Below are positions 1 to 9,590 of a stretch of 64,000 nt of DNA, in pieces (position 1 is the stretch's first letter; each line of letters begins with the position of its first letter). The stretch covers positions 496,001 through 560,000 of the forward strand of contig NZ_CP027845.1 of NCBI RefSeq assembly GCF_003015145.1, in the 5' to 3' direction. This DNA is from Candidatus Phycorickettsia trachydisci. Lineage in GTDB: Bacteria; Pseudomonadota; Alphaproteobacteria; Rickettsiales; Rickettsiaceae. A program made the position numbers and the translations under genes. Under the pieces are notes generated by a model that was not told the DNA's origin, ran no database searches, and saw only the letters and a program-made list of their open reading frames with translations.

Positions 1-903
1 CCTACAATTTCCATCACCTTTTCGGTAAATGATTCTCCATTAGCAGGTCGAGAAGGATCGAAGGTAACATCACGCGTTTTAGAAGACCGCCTTGCTCGTG
101 AAGTTGAAGGAAATGTATCAATTAAAGTACGACAAAGCTCTTCCAGGGATTCCTTTGAAGTATCAGGTAGAGGAGAGTTGCAGCTTGGGGTATTGATAGA
201 GACTATGCGTCGTGAAGGGTTTGAACTTTCGATCAGTAGGCCTAAGGTACTCTATAAGATCGATGAAAATGATCAAAGACTAGAGCCTATGGAAGAAATT
301 CAAATTGATGTTGATGATATACATGTTGGAACGGTTGTGGAATCACTCAATTTACGAAAAGCTGAAATGCTTGACATGAAACCTTCAGGAGGAGGCAAAA
401 CGCGTGTTACATTTTTAGGTCCCTCAAGAGGCTTAATAGGATACCATGGCCAATTTCTAACAGATACAAAAGGTACTGGCGTGATGCATAGAATGTTCCA
501 CAGCTACGGTCCTTACAAGGGCCCTATTGAAGGAAGACGTAATGGAGTGTTGATATCTACCGATAATGGTCAAGCCGTTGCATATGCCTTATGGAATTTG
601 GAAGAACGAGGAAAGTTATTTATTAAGCCCGGTGAACAAGTTTATCAAGGTATGATTATAGGTGAACACAGCAGGGAGAATGATCTAGAAGTCAACCCAC
701 TTAAAGCAAAGCAATTGACAAACGTTAGAAGCGTAACAAAAGATGAAGCAGTTCGTCTCACCCCTCCTACAGTAATGACTCTAGAAAAAGCTATTGCTTA
801 TATTGAAGATGATGAAAAAGTTGAGGTCACTCCTAAATCCATTAGGCTAAGGAAAGCTATTCTAGACCCTAATGCAAGAAAAAGAGCAGGAAAGCAAGGA
901 TAA
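1..903 (+). CDS. typA: Translational GTPase TypA/BipA, C-terminal part (5' end outside window)
   Basis: Ribosome-associated GTPase of the EF-G family, linked to ribosome assembly and stress adaptation. The reading frame is open from the first base, so the gene begins before the window; about 300 codons are visible, roughly the C-terminal half of a ~600-residue protein. The first codons give PTISITFSVNDSPLAGREG, the TypA domain III signature. An EF-G-like domain V follows (SGRGELQLGVLIETMRREG), then the TypA-specific C-terminal domain (GPSRGLIGYHGQF). The GTPase domain is not in view. A TTG at 178 lies inside a conserved motif and is not a start. The gene is convergent with the ankyrin gene downstream. 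Confidence 0.95.
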   Translation, partial: PTISITFSVNDSPLAGREGSKVTSRVLEDRLAREVEGNVSIKVRQSSSRDSFEVSGRGELQLGVLIETMRREGFELSISRPKVLYKIDENDQRLEPMEEIQIDVDDIHVGTVVESLNLRKAEMLDMKPSGGGKTRVTFLGPSRGLIGYHGQFLTDTKGTGVMHRMFHSYGPYKGPIEGRRNGVLISTDNGQAVAYALWNLEERGKLFIKPGEQVYQGMIIGEHSRENDLEVNPLKAKQLTNVRSVTKDEAVRLTPPTVMTLEKAIAYIEDDEKVEVTPKSIRLRKAILDPNARKRAGKQG

Positions 904-967
904 ATAATATTAAAAGTTTAAATCATGTAATTTGGATTCAGGATAACTTATGTTGTATAGTAAATCA

Positions 968-3223
968 CTAAATCCCTTCACCCTGTAGATCTCTAAACGT
1001 TTCTTCTAAAGCATCTTTTAGGATTTTCATATCCGAATCTTGAGATTCGTCTTGATGACCTAAAGTATAATCTTTCATTCCACTTGGACCGCCCAAAGAG
1101 GAAACATCTACGCTATGAACTTTTTCAGACGCTATTTTAGCAATATATTCTTCAATTTCAGTTTTTAATTTTGGATCAAGAAGATCTATAGGCGTTTTAC
1201 CACGACAATTGCTTATCTTTGGATCGGCTCCACAATCTATTAAAGTTTTTATTATCTGAAGTTTAACTTCATCTTGTATTATAATTTTTATCTTGCCAGG
1301 TATTTCTTTCTTTTGAAGAATAGCATAATGTAAAGGAGTAGACCCATTATTATCAGTTACGTTAACATCTATAGTCTTTTGACACAGCTTCTTGACCATT
1401 TGTTCTTTACAAAAAAAAGCAGCCATGTGCAAAGGCGTTCTGCCTTCACCATCTCTTGCATTAAAGTTTGCACCATTATCTAGCATCCATTCTGCAATCT
1501 CTATATTTTGAGGAAATAGAAAGAAAGCGTGTAAAGGCCATACCTTAACGGGAAAAGATTTAAAAGTCTTAAGAAAAGCTATAGTCTCCCTTTTGTTTTC
1601 TTCTATAGCTTTTTGTAACAATGTATCATATTCAGCAAGTCTTGTTTGATTCTCAGAACTTAAGTCAAGACTAAGATCCTTGTCACCATTTCCTTCTATA
1701 GCGCCTTTGGTCTTAAGTAAAGCTATTGTTTCACTTTGCGATCTAGCATTAGCAAAATCTAAAGGGGTAGATCCTGCAAGGTTTCGTATATTAACATCCA
1801 CACCCTTAATATTTAATAAAAACTCTATTTGATCTTTTTTTCCAGAAAAAGCAAGAGCGTGTAAAGCAGTATCACCAATTACATTTGGAAAATTAGGATC
1901 TGCTCCACTTTCAATGGCTATATTAAGTCTATCTAAGTAATAGGGGGTGGTAGCTAGGTAATAACATAAAGGTTTGTTTTCAGCTATACACTTAGGTTTA
2001 GCAATTTGCGTGAAAAATCTTGCCGCATTTGAATCACCCATTTTTTCAAGAGCCATAACAAAACTATCTATTTCTTGCTCAATTTTTTCTTTTTTAGTTA
2101 CCATAATAAAAGTGACTTTATCTGAGTCTTTAGATTCATTTTTTTGCTCAGTCAAGGAACTTGAATCTCTCAACTCACTCAACGGTATATTCAAAGCAGA
2201 AATATCCATATCTGTGCTAGAGATTTTTTCAGATGCTATTTTAGTTATATATTCTTCTATCTCAGCTTTTATTTTAGGAGTCAGAAAATCCATAGGTGTT
2301 CTGCCATCCATACCAGCTATTTTTGGATCGGCTCCATAACTTATTAAAGTTTTCATAATTCTAATTTTAGCTCTGTATGATTCAGAATCATCGTTCTTTT
2401 TAGGTACAACAGCATAATATAAGGGTGTATTTTTAAGCCCATCAACTACATTAACACTTGCCCCATTTTCACAAAGAAGTTCAACTGTCGATGCTAAATT
2501 ATAACCAGCAGCAACGTGTAAAGGGGTTCTGCCATCACCGTTCTTTGGATTTACACTAGCACCATTTTTTATCATCCACTTTTTAAGATTTATAACTTCA
2601 TCTTCTTCTTTTTCGGAACATATATGTAAGGGCCATGCATCTTTAACAGGATGGCATTGAAGCATAGTGAGGAAGCCTATTGCTTTTTCGTGATTTTGCT
2701 CAACAGCTTTTTGTAGAAGTTTTTTAATTTCTTCAGTTCTTGTTTCTTGCATTTCAACACCTAAGTTGCGACTTGCATGATAATCTAGATCCACTGAAGC
2801 CTTAGCGCCTTTGCTTTGCAGTAAAGTTATTATTGAACTATTTAATCCACTAACTGCATGATCTAGAGGTGTATTTCTTTGATTATCAAGTAAATTCACA
2901 TCTAGATTGAATCCTAATTCCCTAGTTTTATTAAATAAAAGCTCTATTTGACTTTTTTTTCCTCGAGAGGCAAGAAGATGTAAAGCAGAACGACCACAAA
3001 GATCTTGAAAATTTGGATCTGCACCACTTTCAATTGCTACATCAAGTCTATCTATGTAACGATCACTAGCAGACAGAAAAAAGCATAAAGGTTTTTCCGC
3101 TTGTATGCAGAGAATCCTTGCAGGAATATTAAAAAATTCTGCCGCATCTTTATCACTCCTTTCTTCAAGAACCTTAACAAAATTGTCTATTTCTCGCTTA
3201 ATTTTTTCTTTTCTAGTTTCCAT
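968..3223 (-). CDS. Ankyrin-repeat protein built of two fused tandem copies
   Basis: A 751-residue protein with several ankyrin repeats in each half (for example IESGADPNF, GRTPLHVAA, GSTPLHYA). Ankyrin repeats mediate protein-protein contacts, and in intracellular bacteria such proteins are often host-directed; function here is unknown. Residues 1-373 and 374-751 are copies of each other: METRKEKIKREIDNF is matched by MVTKKEKIEQEIDSF at M374, and both copies end in a region like KIASEK...ESxDSD. There is no signal peptide or membrane segment. The start is supported by AAGGAG upstream of the ATG. The last gene of a run of minus-strand genes. Confidence 0.85.
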   Translation of the reverse strand: METRKEKIKREIDNFVKVLEERSDKDAAEFFNIPARILCIQAEKPLCFFLSASDRYIDRLDVAIESGADPNFQDLCGRSALHLLASRGKKSQIELLFNKTRELGFNLDVNLLDNQRNTPLDHAVSGLNSSIITLLQSKGAKASVDLDYHASRNLGVEMQETRTEEIKKLLQKAVEQNHEKAIGFLTMLQCHPVKDAWPLHICSEKEEDEVINLKKWMIKNGASVNPKNGDGRTPLHVAAGYNLASTVELLCENGASVNVVDGLKNTPLYYAVVPKKNDDSESYRAKIRIMKTLISYGADPKIAGMDGRTPMDFLTPKIKAEIEEYITKIASEKISSTDMDISALNIPLSELRDSSSLTEQKNESKDSDKVTFIMVTKKEKIEQEIDSFVMALEKMGDSNAARFFTQIAKPKCIAENKPLCYYLATTPYYLDRLNIAIESGADPNFPNVIGDTALHALAFSGKKDQIEFLLNIKGVDVNIRNLAGSTPLDFANARSQSETIALLKTKGAIEGNGDKDLSLDLSSENQTRLAEYDTLLQKAIEENKRETIAFLKTFKSFPVKVWPLHAFFLFPQNIEIAEWMLDNGANFNARDGEGRTPLHMAAFFCKEQMVKKLCQKTIDVNVTDNNGSTPLHYAILQKKEIPGKIKIIIQDEVKLQIIKTLIDCGADPKISNCRGKTPIDLLDPKLKTEIEEYIAKIASEKVHSVDVSSLGGPSGMKDYTLGHQDESQDSDMKILKDALEETFRDLQGEGI

Positions 3224-3320
3224 AATAAAATTCTCCTTAACTTGGTTCTTCTTTTATACTATGTAAGTTTAATAAAAAAATAAAGAGAATAATATTTTTT
3301 AAAATATGTAGATTTATTTA

Positions 3321-4073
3321 CTATAAATCTTGCGCTTCTTCCAAGCTACACACTTGATCATTTCCTAGAATACTGCAAGTATCATTTTCACAAAGATATT
3401 CATCGCTTACAGAGGGTATGATAGAGTGCTTAGCTTCTAAAAAATACGCAATATTACTAGCAGATTCTGAGTAATAAGGTATCAACGCTGGGTCTCCTAA
3501 CTTAGCCATTTTTAGAAATTTATCAAAAGGCATTAAAGATATCTCGCTAACTTCATTACGGTCAATTTTGATATCTCGTAAAGGAATGTCTTTTTGACAG
3601 AGATAAACGTCATTTAAATGCTTTACCATACAGCTAGGGCTAACTTTGACATCATTCCTAAAGGACATCATGAATTTTACATCTAATTTGTCCGCAAGAA
3701 TACCTAGTTCTTCCTTGATTTCACGCCTTAAGGCTTGATCGCTAAACTCACCGGCATTAACGTGGCCAGTAACGGATACACTCAATTTTCCTGGATATAG
3801 CTTTTTATCATAAGACCTACGTTGTATTAGTAGATTATCGTCTTGGTCTATCCAATATAAATGTACCACTCTATGCACCTTACCTAAACGATAAATTTCA
3901 CTTTTGGGCAATACTTCACCGGTTCTCAAACCTTGATCATTCAAAGCATCAATTAAATCTTCACTTAAAACTGATGAAGAAAATGGTGATTTAATATTAT
4001 GAGAAGGATTAGTTTTAGCGGTAAAAATAGATAGTGCTTTAATACCAAAAGAAAAAATAAATGATATCTTCAT
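3321..4073 (-). CDS. NUDIX hydrolase, IDI/YfcD-like
   Basis: A 250-residue protein with a complete Nudix box at about residues 103-125 (G-x5-E-x7-REIKEELGI), which binds the metal and the diphosphate substrate. The preceding block (VVHLYWIDQDDNLLIQRR) resembles the isopentenyl-diphosphate isomerase/YfcD branch of the family, so the substrate could be an isoprenoid or nucleotide diphosphate; I cannot decide which. The first 20 residues are hydrophobic and look poorly conserved, so the true start may lie further in. It lies 36 bases after the methyltransferase gene on the same strand. Confidence 0.8.
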   Translation of the reverse strand: MKISFIFSFGIKALSIFTAKTNPSHNIKSPFSSSVLSEDLIDALNDQGLRTGEVLPKSEIYRLGKVHRVVHLYWIDQDDNLLIQRRSYDKKLYPGKLSVSVTGHVNAGEFSDQALRREIKEELGILADKLDVKFMMSFRNDVKVSPSCMVKHLNDVYLCQKDIPLRDIKIDRNEVSEISLMPFDKFLKMAKLGDPALIPYYSESASNIAYFLEAKHSIIPSVSDEYLCENDTCSILGNDQVCSLEEAQDL

Positions 4074-4109
4074 AATTTAATATTTAATTGTAAAAAATAA
4101 AGTATATCA

Positions 4110-5009
4110 CTATTGTGCTAAGTGTAAAGGCTTGCGTGCAAAAATTATGTAGCAGATAGAGCCACCAACCATTGCGTACTTTTCTTGCTTGATAAAGTCT
4201 AATAGCATCTCATTTGTTTTTGTTACTTCTGCCCATAAATTCTCAAATTCCTCTCCATTACCGCCGCCTGCTAAGAAGTATGTATAGGTCTCTTCTTTAT
4301 CCCAAATCCAAAAATTTTTCTCAGCCCAATTTTTAGTTTGCTCCAACATAACCCTTTGATCTTCTGTGTCATAAGGAGGTAAAACATTAAAGACTTTATC
4401 TGTCTGGTAAACAGTAATATTTCTAAGATCTAGATTAGATAAAATTAATGGTAATTGATCACCTACTGAATTAAAACCTAGACCCATAAGTTCCTTGCCG
4501 GCTTCGCAAGTCATTTGGAGTTTAATAATCTTGATACGATCTTCAACGCTTTGATTAAGTTGATGATTACCCCTAACCATAGATGTAGCCTGGTTATTTG
4601 GCTCTATTAGTAAAAGTTTACCTTCAGGTTTAAGAACTCGTAGCATTTCAGAAATTACATGCTTAGGATCTTTAACATGAATTAGTACAGTCTGGCACGT
4701 AACTAAATCAAAATGGTTATCTGGAAATGGGATCTTTTCTGCTGATGCTTGTTGATATTTTAGATTACCTTTTGCTAAATCTTTAGCTACTTTGATCCAT
4801 TCTTCTTCTCTGTCAATTCCTATTAAAGTAGCATTATTACTCAATAGGGGATAAAGCGCCCTGCCCCAATGCCCTATACCACATCCTATATCCAAAGCGA
4901 GAGTTACATCTTTCAAGTTAAATCTCTTACCTATTAATTCAAGAAAGTCTCTGTTCCACCAAAAATTCCTCCATTCACCAAAATATTCTTTTGAATGAGG
5001 TTTGGGCAT
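4110..5009 (-). CDS. Class I SAM-dependent methyltransferase
   Basis: A 299-residue protein with the Rossmann SAM-binding motif I (LDIGCGIGHWG, residues 39-49), the acidic ribose-binding loop (IGIDREEEW), motif II around VTCQTVLIHVKDP and motif III LRVLKPEGKLLLIEPN. The arrangement fits the UbiE/Methyltransf_11 group acting on small molecules. The C-terminal half (about residues 150-299) is not one I recognise and probably sets the substrate. The gene starts 13 bases after the stop of ftsA, so it is probably co-transcribed with it. Confidence 0.85.
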   Translation of the reverse strand: MPKPHSKEYFGEWRNFWWNRDFLELIGKRFNLKDVTLALDIGCGIGHWGRALYPLLSNNATLIGIDREEEWIKVAKDLAKGNLKYQQASAEKIPFPDNHFDLVTCQTVLIHVKDPKHVISEMLRVLKPEGKLLLIEPNNQATSMVRGNHQLNQSVEDRIKIIKLQMTCEAGKELMGLGFNSVGDQLPLILSNLDLRNITVYQTDKVFNVLPPYDTEDQRVMLEQTKNWAEKNFWIWDKEETYTYFLAGGGNGEEFENLWAEVTKTNEMLLDFIKQEKYAMVGGSICYIIFARKPLHLAQ

Positions 5010-5022
5010 ATTTCAAAGCTTG

Positions 5023-6228
5023 TTAAACGTTATTTTTAAGCCAGCCCCATACTTTTCCCAACAGCCCTCTATTACCACTATCAACTAATAAATCTTGTTT
5101 TTGCTTGTCTGCTATAAAACGAAGCATACCATAAGCTGTTGTATAAGCATCTGGTGCTTGCTCAAGATTAGGGTCTTGCACAGCGCTTACTTTAACTGAT
5201 TTACCGAATATATCACCTACGGTTTCAGCTAAATCAGGTAGCCTGCTTCCACCGCCTGTAATAATTATGTTCTGAGCAATAATGTCATTGATTTTAAGTT
5301 TATTATATTCTTCCTTAAGTAAAGTAAAAATTTCCTCTACGCGCGGCGCGATAACGCCACTTAAGTCTACAGAACTAATTACCTGATTAGAGTCAAATTC
5401 ATTTGGATCAATATCGTAAAGGTTGATCAAATGAGAGGTACGAGAAGGTTTACTACTCCCGTGCAGTAATTTTAATTTTTCTGCAGCTTGCATACTTATC
5501 GAAAAAGCTCTGGCAATATCCGATGTGATATACCAACTACCTATAGGCACATAACCGCAATAAATCATGCGTCTTTCAAAAAGTACTATAAAAGAAGTAG
5601 TTCTTGCACCAAAGTCTATAACCAAAGTTCCGGTCTCTTGCTGAGTATTAGGAACGCATCCTAAAGCAGATGCATAACCAGATAAAATGACTTCTTTAAC
5701 TTTAATTTGACACTTATTTAAACAGTGAACCAAATTGGTAAATACATTAGGATCAACGCTTACAATATGAAGGTTACAGCTTAACTCATTTCCAAGCATA
5801 CCCACAGGGTTTACGATTCCATGGTTATTGTCTAAGATAAACTCAACAGGAAAGTAATGCACTACCTGTCCGGCACTATCAGAAAAGTCAGATAAAGCTT
5901 TGTTGATTAATTTTTGAAGATCTTGAGCAGTAACAGTGCCGCTTCCTATTTTTACTTTAGATGTAACATAAGTTGATTTTGCTCTGCTTGTACAAATAGA
6001 TATAGCAGCCTCTTTAATAAAGTTTTTTGACTCTTTTTCAATTGCAATGATTGTATTAACAATACTTTCTTCAGCTTGCGCAAAATTTGTAATAAGACTA
6101 GCCTTTATTCCTTCAGACGCAGATAAAAAATGGTTTGTTACTTCGATTTCTTCATCCCTAATCGCTCCAACTATAGATGCAATTTTGCTACTACCAACAT
6201 CAAATACAACAGTTTCTTTCTTATTCAT
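5023..6228 (-). CDS. ftsA: Cell division protein FtsA
   Basis: Actin-like ATPase that tethers FtsZ to the inner membrane at the septum. The N-terminal phosphate-1 motif (VVFDVGSSKIASIVGAI), the 1C subdomain, the phosphate-2 motif (TLVIDFGARTTSFIV) and the adenosine motif (IIITGGGSRL) are all present at the usual length of 401 residues. The extreme C-terminus (LLGKVWGWLKNNV) is the expected amphipathic membrane-targeting helix. ftsZ and ftsQ are not adjacent; the gene instead sits between fba and a methyltransferase. Confidence 0.96.
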   Translation of the reverse strand: MNKKETVVFDVGSSKIASIVGAIRDEEIEVTNHFLSASEGIKASLITNFAQAEESIVNTIIAIEKESKNFIKEAAISICTSRAKSTYVTSKVKIGSGTVTAQDLQKLINKALSDFSDSAGQVVHYFPVEFILDNNHGIVNPVGMLGNELSCNLHIVSVDPNVFTNLVHCLNKCQIKVKEVILSGYASALGCVPNTQQETGTLVIDFGARTTSFIVLFERRMIYCGYVPIGSWYITSDIARAFSISMQAAEKLKLLHGSSKPSRTSHLINLYDIDPNEFDSNQVISSVDLSGVIAPRVEEIFTLLKEEYNKLKINDIIAQNIIITGGGSRLPDLAETVGDIFGKSVKVSAVQDPNLEQAPDAYTTAYGMLRFIADKQKQDLLVDSGNRGLLGKVWGWLKNNV

Positions 6229-6275
6229 AAAATTTAATTTTCTACTTAGAGCAAATTTTTTGCCTATATTTTCTC

Positions 6276-7202
6276 TTAACTATGGTAAATATGACAAATT
6301 TTTTGTAATAGTTCAAGAGACTCTTTAAAAGGCCTTTGGAAATTATTCCTTCCTATTATTGACCCACTCCCCCCTCCTTGAGCAATCATCTTGATTTCAT
6401 CTAAAATATCTTTGTCGGATTTTTTTCCACCACCTGAAAATACAACCAAACGCTTATGATTCATGATTGCTTTCATTACGTGCTGAATACGGTCAGATAA
6501 AGATTCGGTTTTAACTCCAGTATTTTGATATATCTTCTTTATCTCATCTTTTTCGACAAAATTTGCAGGAGGTTTTAATTTTATTATATTTGCCCCCAAA
6601 AGAGCTGCGATATGACCAGAATAGGCACATACATCTATAGCATTTTGCCCCTCCTTTGATACACCCTCACCTCTTGGGTATGCCCACAATACTACTGCAA
6701 GACCATGAGATTTTGCTTCGAAAATTGTTTTTTTTATGCGTTTAAGATTTTTATAAAACTTGTTTGAACCAGGATAAATAGTCATACCCACACCAACACA
6801 TCCTAAACGCATAGCATCTTGCACGCTTGCAGTAAAGACCTGCTCTGGAGAAAGCTCTGAAGATGCAAGTGAGTAAGAACTATTTAGCTTTAAAATTAAA
6901 GGAATTTGTCCAGTAAATTTATCAGCAGCAGCTTCTAACATGCCTAAAGGTGCTGCGTATGCGCTGCATCCACCTTGGATCGCCACTTTAAAATGATATT
7001 CAGGATCATATGCATCAGGATTAACCGCAAAACTTCTATCAGGTCCGTGCTCAAAACCTTGATCCACAGGCATTATTACCAATTTACCGGTACCAGCAAG
7101 CTTCCCATGCATTAGCATCCTTGCTAAATTTGTTCTAACTCCATTATTTTCGTTTGAATACCAAGATAAAACCTCTTTAACTTTCTCCGTAACTTGCGTC
7201 AT
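6276..7202 (-). CDS. fbaB: Class I fructose-bisphosphate aldolase, DhnA/FbaB type
   Basis: Cleaves fructose 1,6-bisphosphate to two triose phosphates, or runs in reverse in gluconeogenesis. The 308-residue protein matches the archaeal-type class I family: VIMPVDQGFEHGP near residue 43, VLWAYPRGEGV near 171, and NIIKLKPP near 205, which carries the likely Schiff-base lysine. The start overlaps the bcp stop by four bases (ATGA), indicating translational coupling. Presence of this enzyme argues against the genus Rickettsia and for a lineage that retains part of gluconeogenesis. Confidence 0.93.
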   Translation of the reverse strand: MTQVTEKVKEVLSWYSNENNGVRTNLARMLMHGKLAGTGKLVIMPVDQGFEHGPDRSFAVNPDAYDPEYHFKVAIQGGCSAYAAPLGMLEAAADKFTGQIPLILKLNSSYSLASSELSPEQVFTASVQDAMRLGCVGVGMTIYPGSNKFYKNLKRIKKTIFEAKSHGLAVVLWAYPRGEGVSKEGQNAIDVCAYSGHIAALLGANIIKLKPPANFVEKDEIKKIYQNTGVKTESLSDRIQHVMKAIMNHKRLVVFSGGGKKSDKDILDEIKMIAQGGGSGSIIGRNNFQRPFKESLELLQKICHIYHS

Positions 7203-7654
7203 AATTTTAATTCTTTAATTTTATTTAAAACCTCTTCAGCATGGCCATTAACTTTAACAGAAGGCCAAATAAAAGCTATTTTTCCTTCGCGATCAATTAG
7301 AAATGTAGCACGGCTAATCCCCATATAGCTTTTGCCATACATCGACTTTAAAACCCATATGCCATATTTTTCGCACAAATCTTGATCGTCACTAATTAAG
7401 TCAAAGTTAAGTCCACACTTTTCCGTAAAATTTTCATGTGATTTTCTAGTATCTTTCGAAACTCCTAAAATTTTTGCTCCAAACTCGTCAAAATACTTTT
7501 TATGATCTGCAAAATCTTTAGCTTCAAGCGTACAGCCTGGAGTATTATCTTTAGGATAAAAATATAAAACGACAATATTACCTTTATAATCGTCTAAATT
7601 AAAACCATCTACATTAAACTTAGGAGCTTCATCTCCCGGCTGCAACTTGGCCAT
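7199..7654 (-). CDS. bcp: Thioredoxin-dependent peroxiredoxin, Bcp/PrxQ family
   Basis: Reduces hydroperoxides in the cytosol. A 151-residue single-domain protein with the peroxidatic cysteine C41 in YPKDNTPGCTLEA and the conserved arginine in SRATFLIDREG. The usual resolving cysteine five residues after C41 is absent (CTLEAKDF), so it is either a 1-Cys form or uses a later cysteine (near residues 79 or 94). Its start overlaps the end of slt by 26 bases, and its stop overlaps fba by four. Confidence 0.93.
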   Translation of the reverse strand: MAKLQPGDEAPKFNVDGFNLDDYKGNIVVLYFYPKDNTPGCTLEAKDFADHKKYFDEFGAKILGVSKDTRKSHENFTEKCGLNFDLISDDQDLCEKYGIWVLKSMYGKSYMGISRATFLIDREGKIAFIWPSVKVNGHAEEVLNKIKELKL

Positions 7655-9590
7655 GTTTTTTTACCTCTTTATATTTTAAATCTTGTACTATCGTTAGTTT
7701 AGCATCATTTTTGATGCGCAACTTATATATTTGTAAATTTTCCATAATTCTATGAACGTAATCCCGCGTAGTACTAAAAGGGATCCTTTCTATCCAATCA
7801 ATTATGGAATATAAGCTTTTAAATTTTCTTGGATCTCCATATCTTTTAATCCAGTTGTCCACCCTATGCTGACCAGCATTGTAAGACGGTATCGCAAGTA
7901 ATAAAGAGCCTTTGTAACGCTCTAAATGATCTGCTAAATGTTTGCTACCAAGCATAATGTTGTACTCAGGATTTTTTAATAATTTATCTCTATTATACGT
8001 CATACCCAAAGATTTAGCAGAATTTTTTGCTGTAGAGGCAAGAAGCTGCATTAAACCATGACCACCTGTTGGATCAGTTGCGGCTACGTCAAAAGAAGAT
8101 TCTTGTCTAATGATTGAGTGTATGAGCGGTGTTTCAATTAATGGATATTTAATGTTTTTGAGGACGGGATATCCATGCTTCAGACTGAAAACTCCATAAA
8201 ATGCCGCCTGTCTTGAAGCCTCAACTTTCAGCCATGTATGATTAGTTTTATCCAGCTCTTCTAAGATAAGGTGAATATGACGTGGATCTTGGGAATGAGT
8301 GAATATACTTTCAACGTAAGGCTTAATTAAGTGCTTTTGATCATATTTTGCCAATGTTTGTATAATCTGCAAACCTTCATAAACTTCTTGTAGGTCACTA
8401 TTTATACCCGGCGTCTTAGTAACTTGAAGATGTTTATATCCAAGTTCATACTGAGCCATCTGGCCATAAAAAGTATGTCCATGTTTTGCAGCTTTTTTGA
8501 ACCATTCGTTGGCTTTCTCGGGCATTTGGAGAGCCTTATAGCTTCTGCCAATCCAATAGGCTCCTCGCGCTCTACTAATAGGTCTTGAACAGTTATTATA
8601 TAGCTGTTTAAAGTGTGCTAAAGCGGGTTTTGGAGTGTGTAGATACCTAAGGGCCAGCCAACCGGCAAGCCATTCGGCCTGGGTTATTTGCATGCGACTT
8701 TCGCAAGCATGATTTTTAGCTAGACGATAAGCGTCGTGATATCTATGTTTATCCATAAATTCACGTATGTAGTAACTCCTTAAATCCCACCATTTATCTC
8801 CCTTAGCCTTGTCATTAGGAATATGAACAGCTAAATGTAGCTCAAGGTTTGTAACAGGAGATTTAGGTATTCTTTTTCTTTTAAGATAGCTATATAAAAC
8901 TCCAGAACTAAACCTGTCAATTCTAGGCAATGCTCTAAATAACTTTTCAGCTCTTGGATCTTTATTAATGATTGCAATACGTGTTACGTATCTCCTTTGA
9001 TCTTCCTTTTTAATGAGATGAAGCATTCGATTTGCCTCAGCAGTATTATTATTCCAAAGAAGTTCATTAATTCTGGATACGTGATCGCCATAATTTAAAA
9101 TATTCATATATTTTTTTAGAAAAGCAGTTTGCTCATCTTTTGAAAAGGATCCATAGACCCAACCATTTTTAATGATTACTCTTGCTTCTTCTTTATCTAA
9201 AACAGGAGGAATAGATAAAGCGTAATACTTGAAACCTTCAGGAGTGCTAGGAGGATGTTTACTAAACCAATCAAAGATTTCTTCTTTACTTACACTTTTA
9301 TCTATAAGCTTTTCGACATGTTTTTTAATAAAAATATTTTGAGGCCACTCAGGAGAGTTGTAAACGAACTTCTTTGCTTCTTTAAAACCAACCTCAGGAC
9401 ACCTTTTATCAAAAATAGCACGCGTCATTAAAATTTTAGCTGCAACATGATCAGGATCACGTTTAATGACATCTAGCGCATGATAAAAATTGCCCTGCTC
9501 TACTTCTGAAAATGCACGATGGATGACTTGATCACTGTAGGTAAATTGTGCTATAAAGCTCAAAAGAATTATCCAAACGTTTATATTCAT
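7629..9590 (-). CDS. slt: Soluble lytic murein transglycosylase (Slt70-like)
   Basis: Periplasmic enzyme that cleaves the MurNAc-GlcNAc bond to give 1,6-anhydro ends. A signal peptide (MNINVWIILLSFIAQFTYS) is followed by a long alpha-superhelical region and a C-terminal SLT domain. The catalytic glutamate is in HSIIRQESSFD, with GLMQLL, IPSYNAG and the YVHRIMENLQ end block. I chose the ATG at 9590, giving 653 residues. The frame continues upstream but would then be antisense to the conserved fabD N-terminus and would hide the signal peptide. This ATG overlaps the divergent fabD start codon. Confidence 0.93.
   Translation of the reverse strand: MNINVWIILLSFIAQFTYSDQVIHRAFSEVEQGNFYHALDVIKRDPDHVAAKILMTRAIFDKRCPEVGFKEAKKFVYNSPEWPQNIFIKKHVEKLIDKSVSKEEIFDWFSKHPPSTPEGFKYYALSIPPVLDKEEARVIIKNGWVYGSFSKDEQTAFLKKYMNILNYGDHVSRINELLWNNNTAEANRMLHLIKKEDQRRYVTRIAIINKDPRAEKLFRALPRIDRFSSGVLYSYLKRKRIPKSPVTNLELHLAVHIPNDKAKGDKWWDLRSYYIREFMDKHRYHDAYRLAKNHACESRMQITQAEWLAGWLALRYLHTPKPALAHFKQLYNNCSRPISRARGAYWIGRSYKALQMPEKANEWFKKAAKHGHTFYGQMAQYELGYKHLQVTKTPGINSDLQEVYEGLQIIQTLAKYDQKHLIKPYVESIFTHSQDPRHIHLILEELDKTNHTWLKVEASRQAAFYGVFSLKHGYPVLKNIKYPLIETPLIHSIIRQESSFDVAATDPTGGHGLMQLLASTAKNSAKSLGMTYNRDKLLKNPEYNIMLGSKHLADHLERYKGSLLLAIPSYNAGQHRVDNWIKRYGDPRKFKSLYSIIDWIERIPFSTTRDYVHRIMENLQIYKLRIKNDAKLTIVQDLKYKEVKKHGQVAAGR

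Noticed and set aside
3101..3283. Plus-strand 60-codon frame opposite the ankyrin gene start
   Set aside because: Antisense to a real coding start; hydrophobic composition results from the complementary AT-rich codons.
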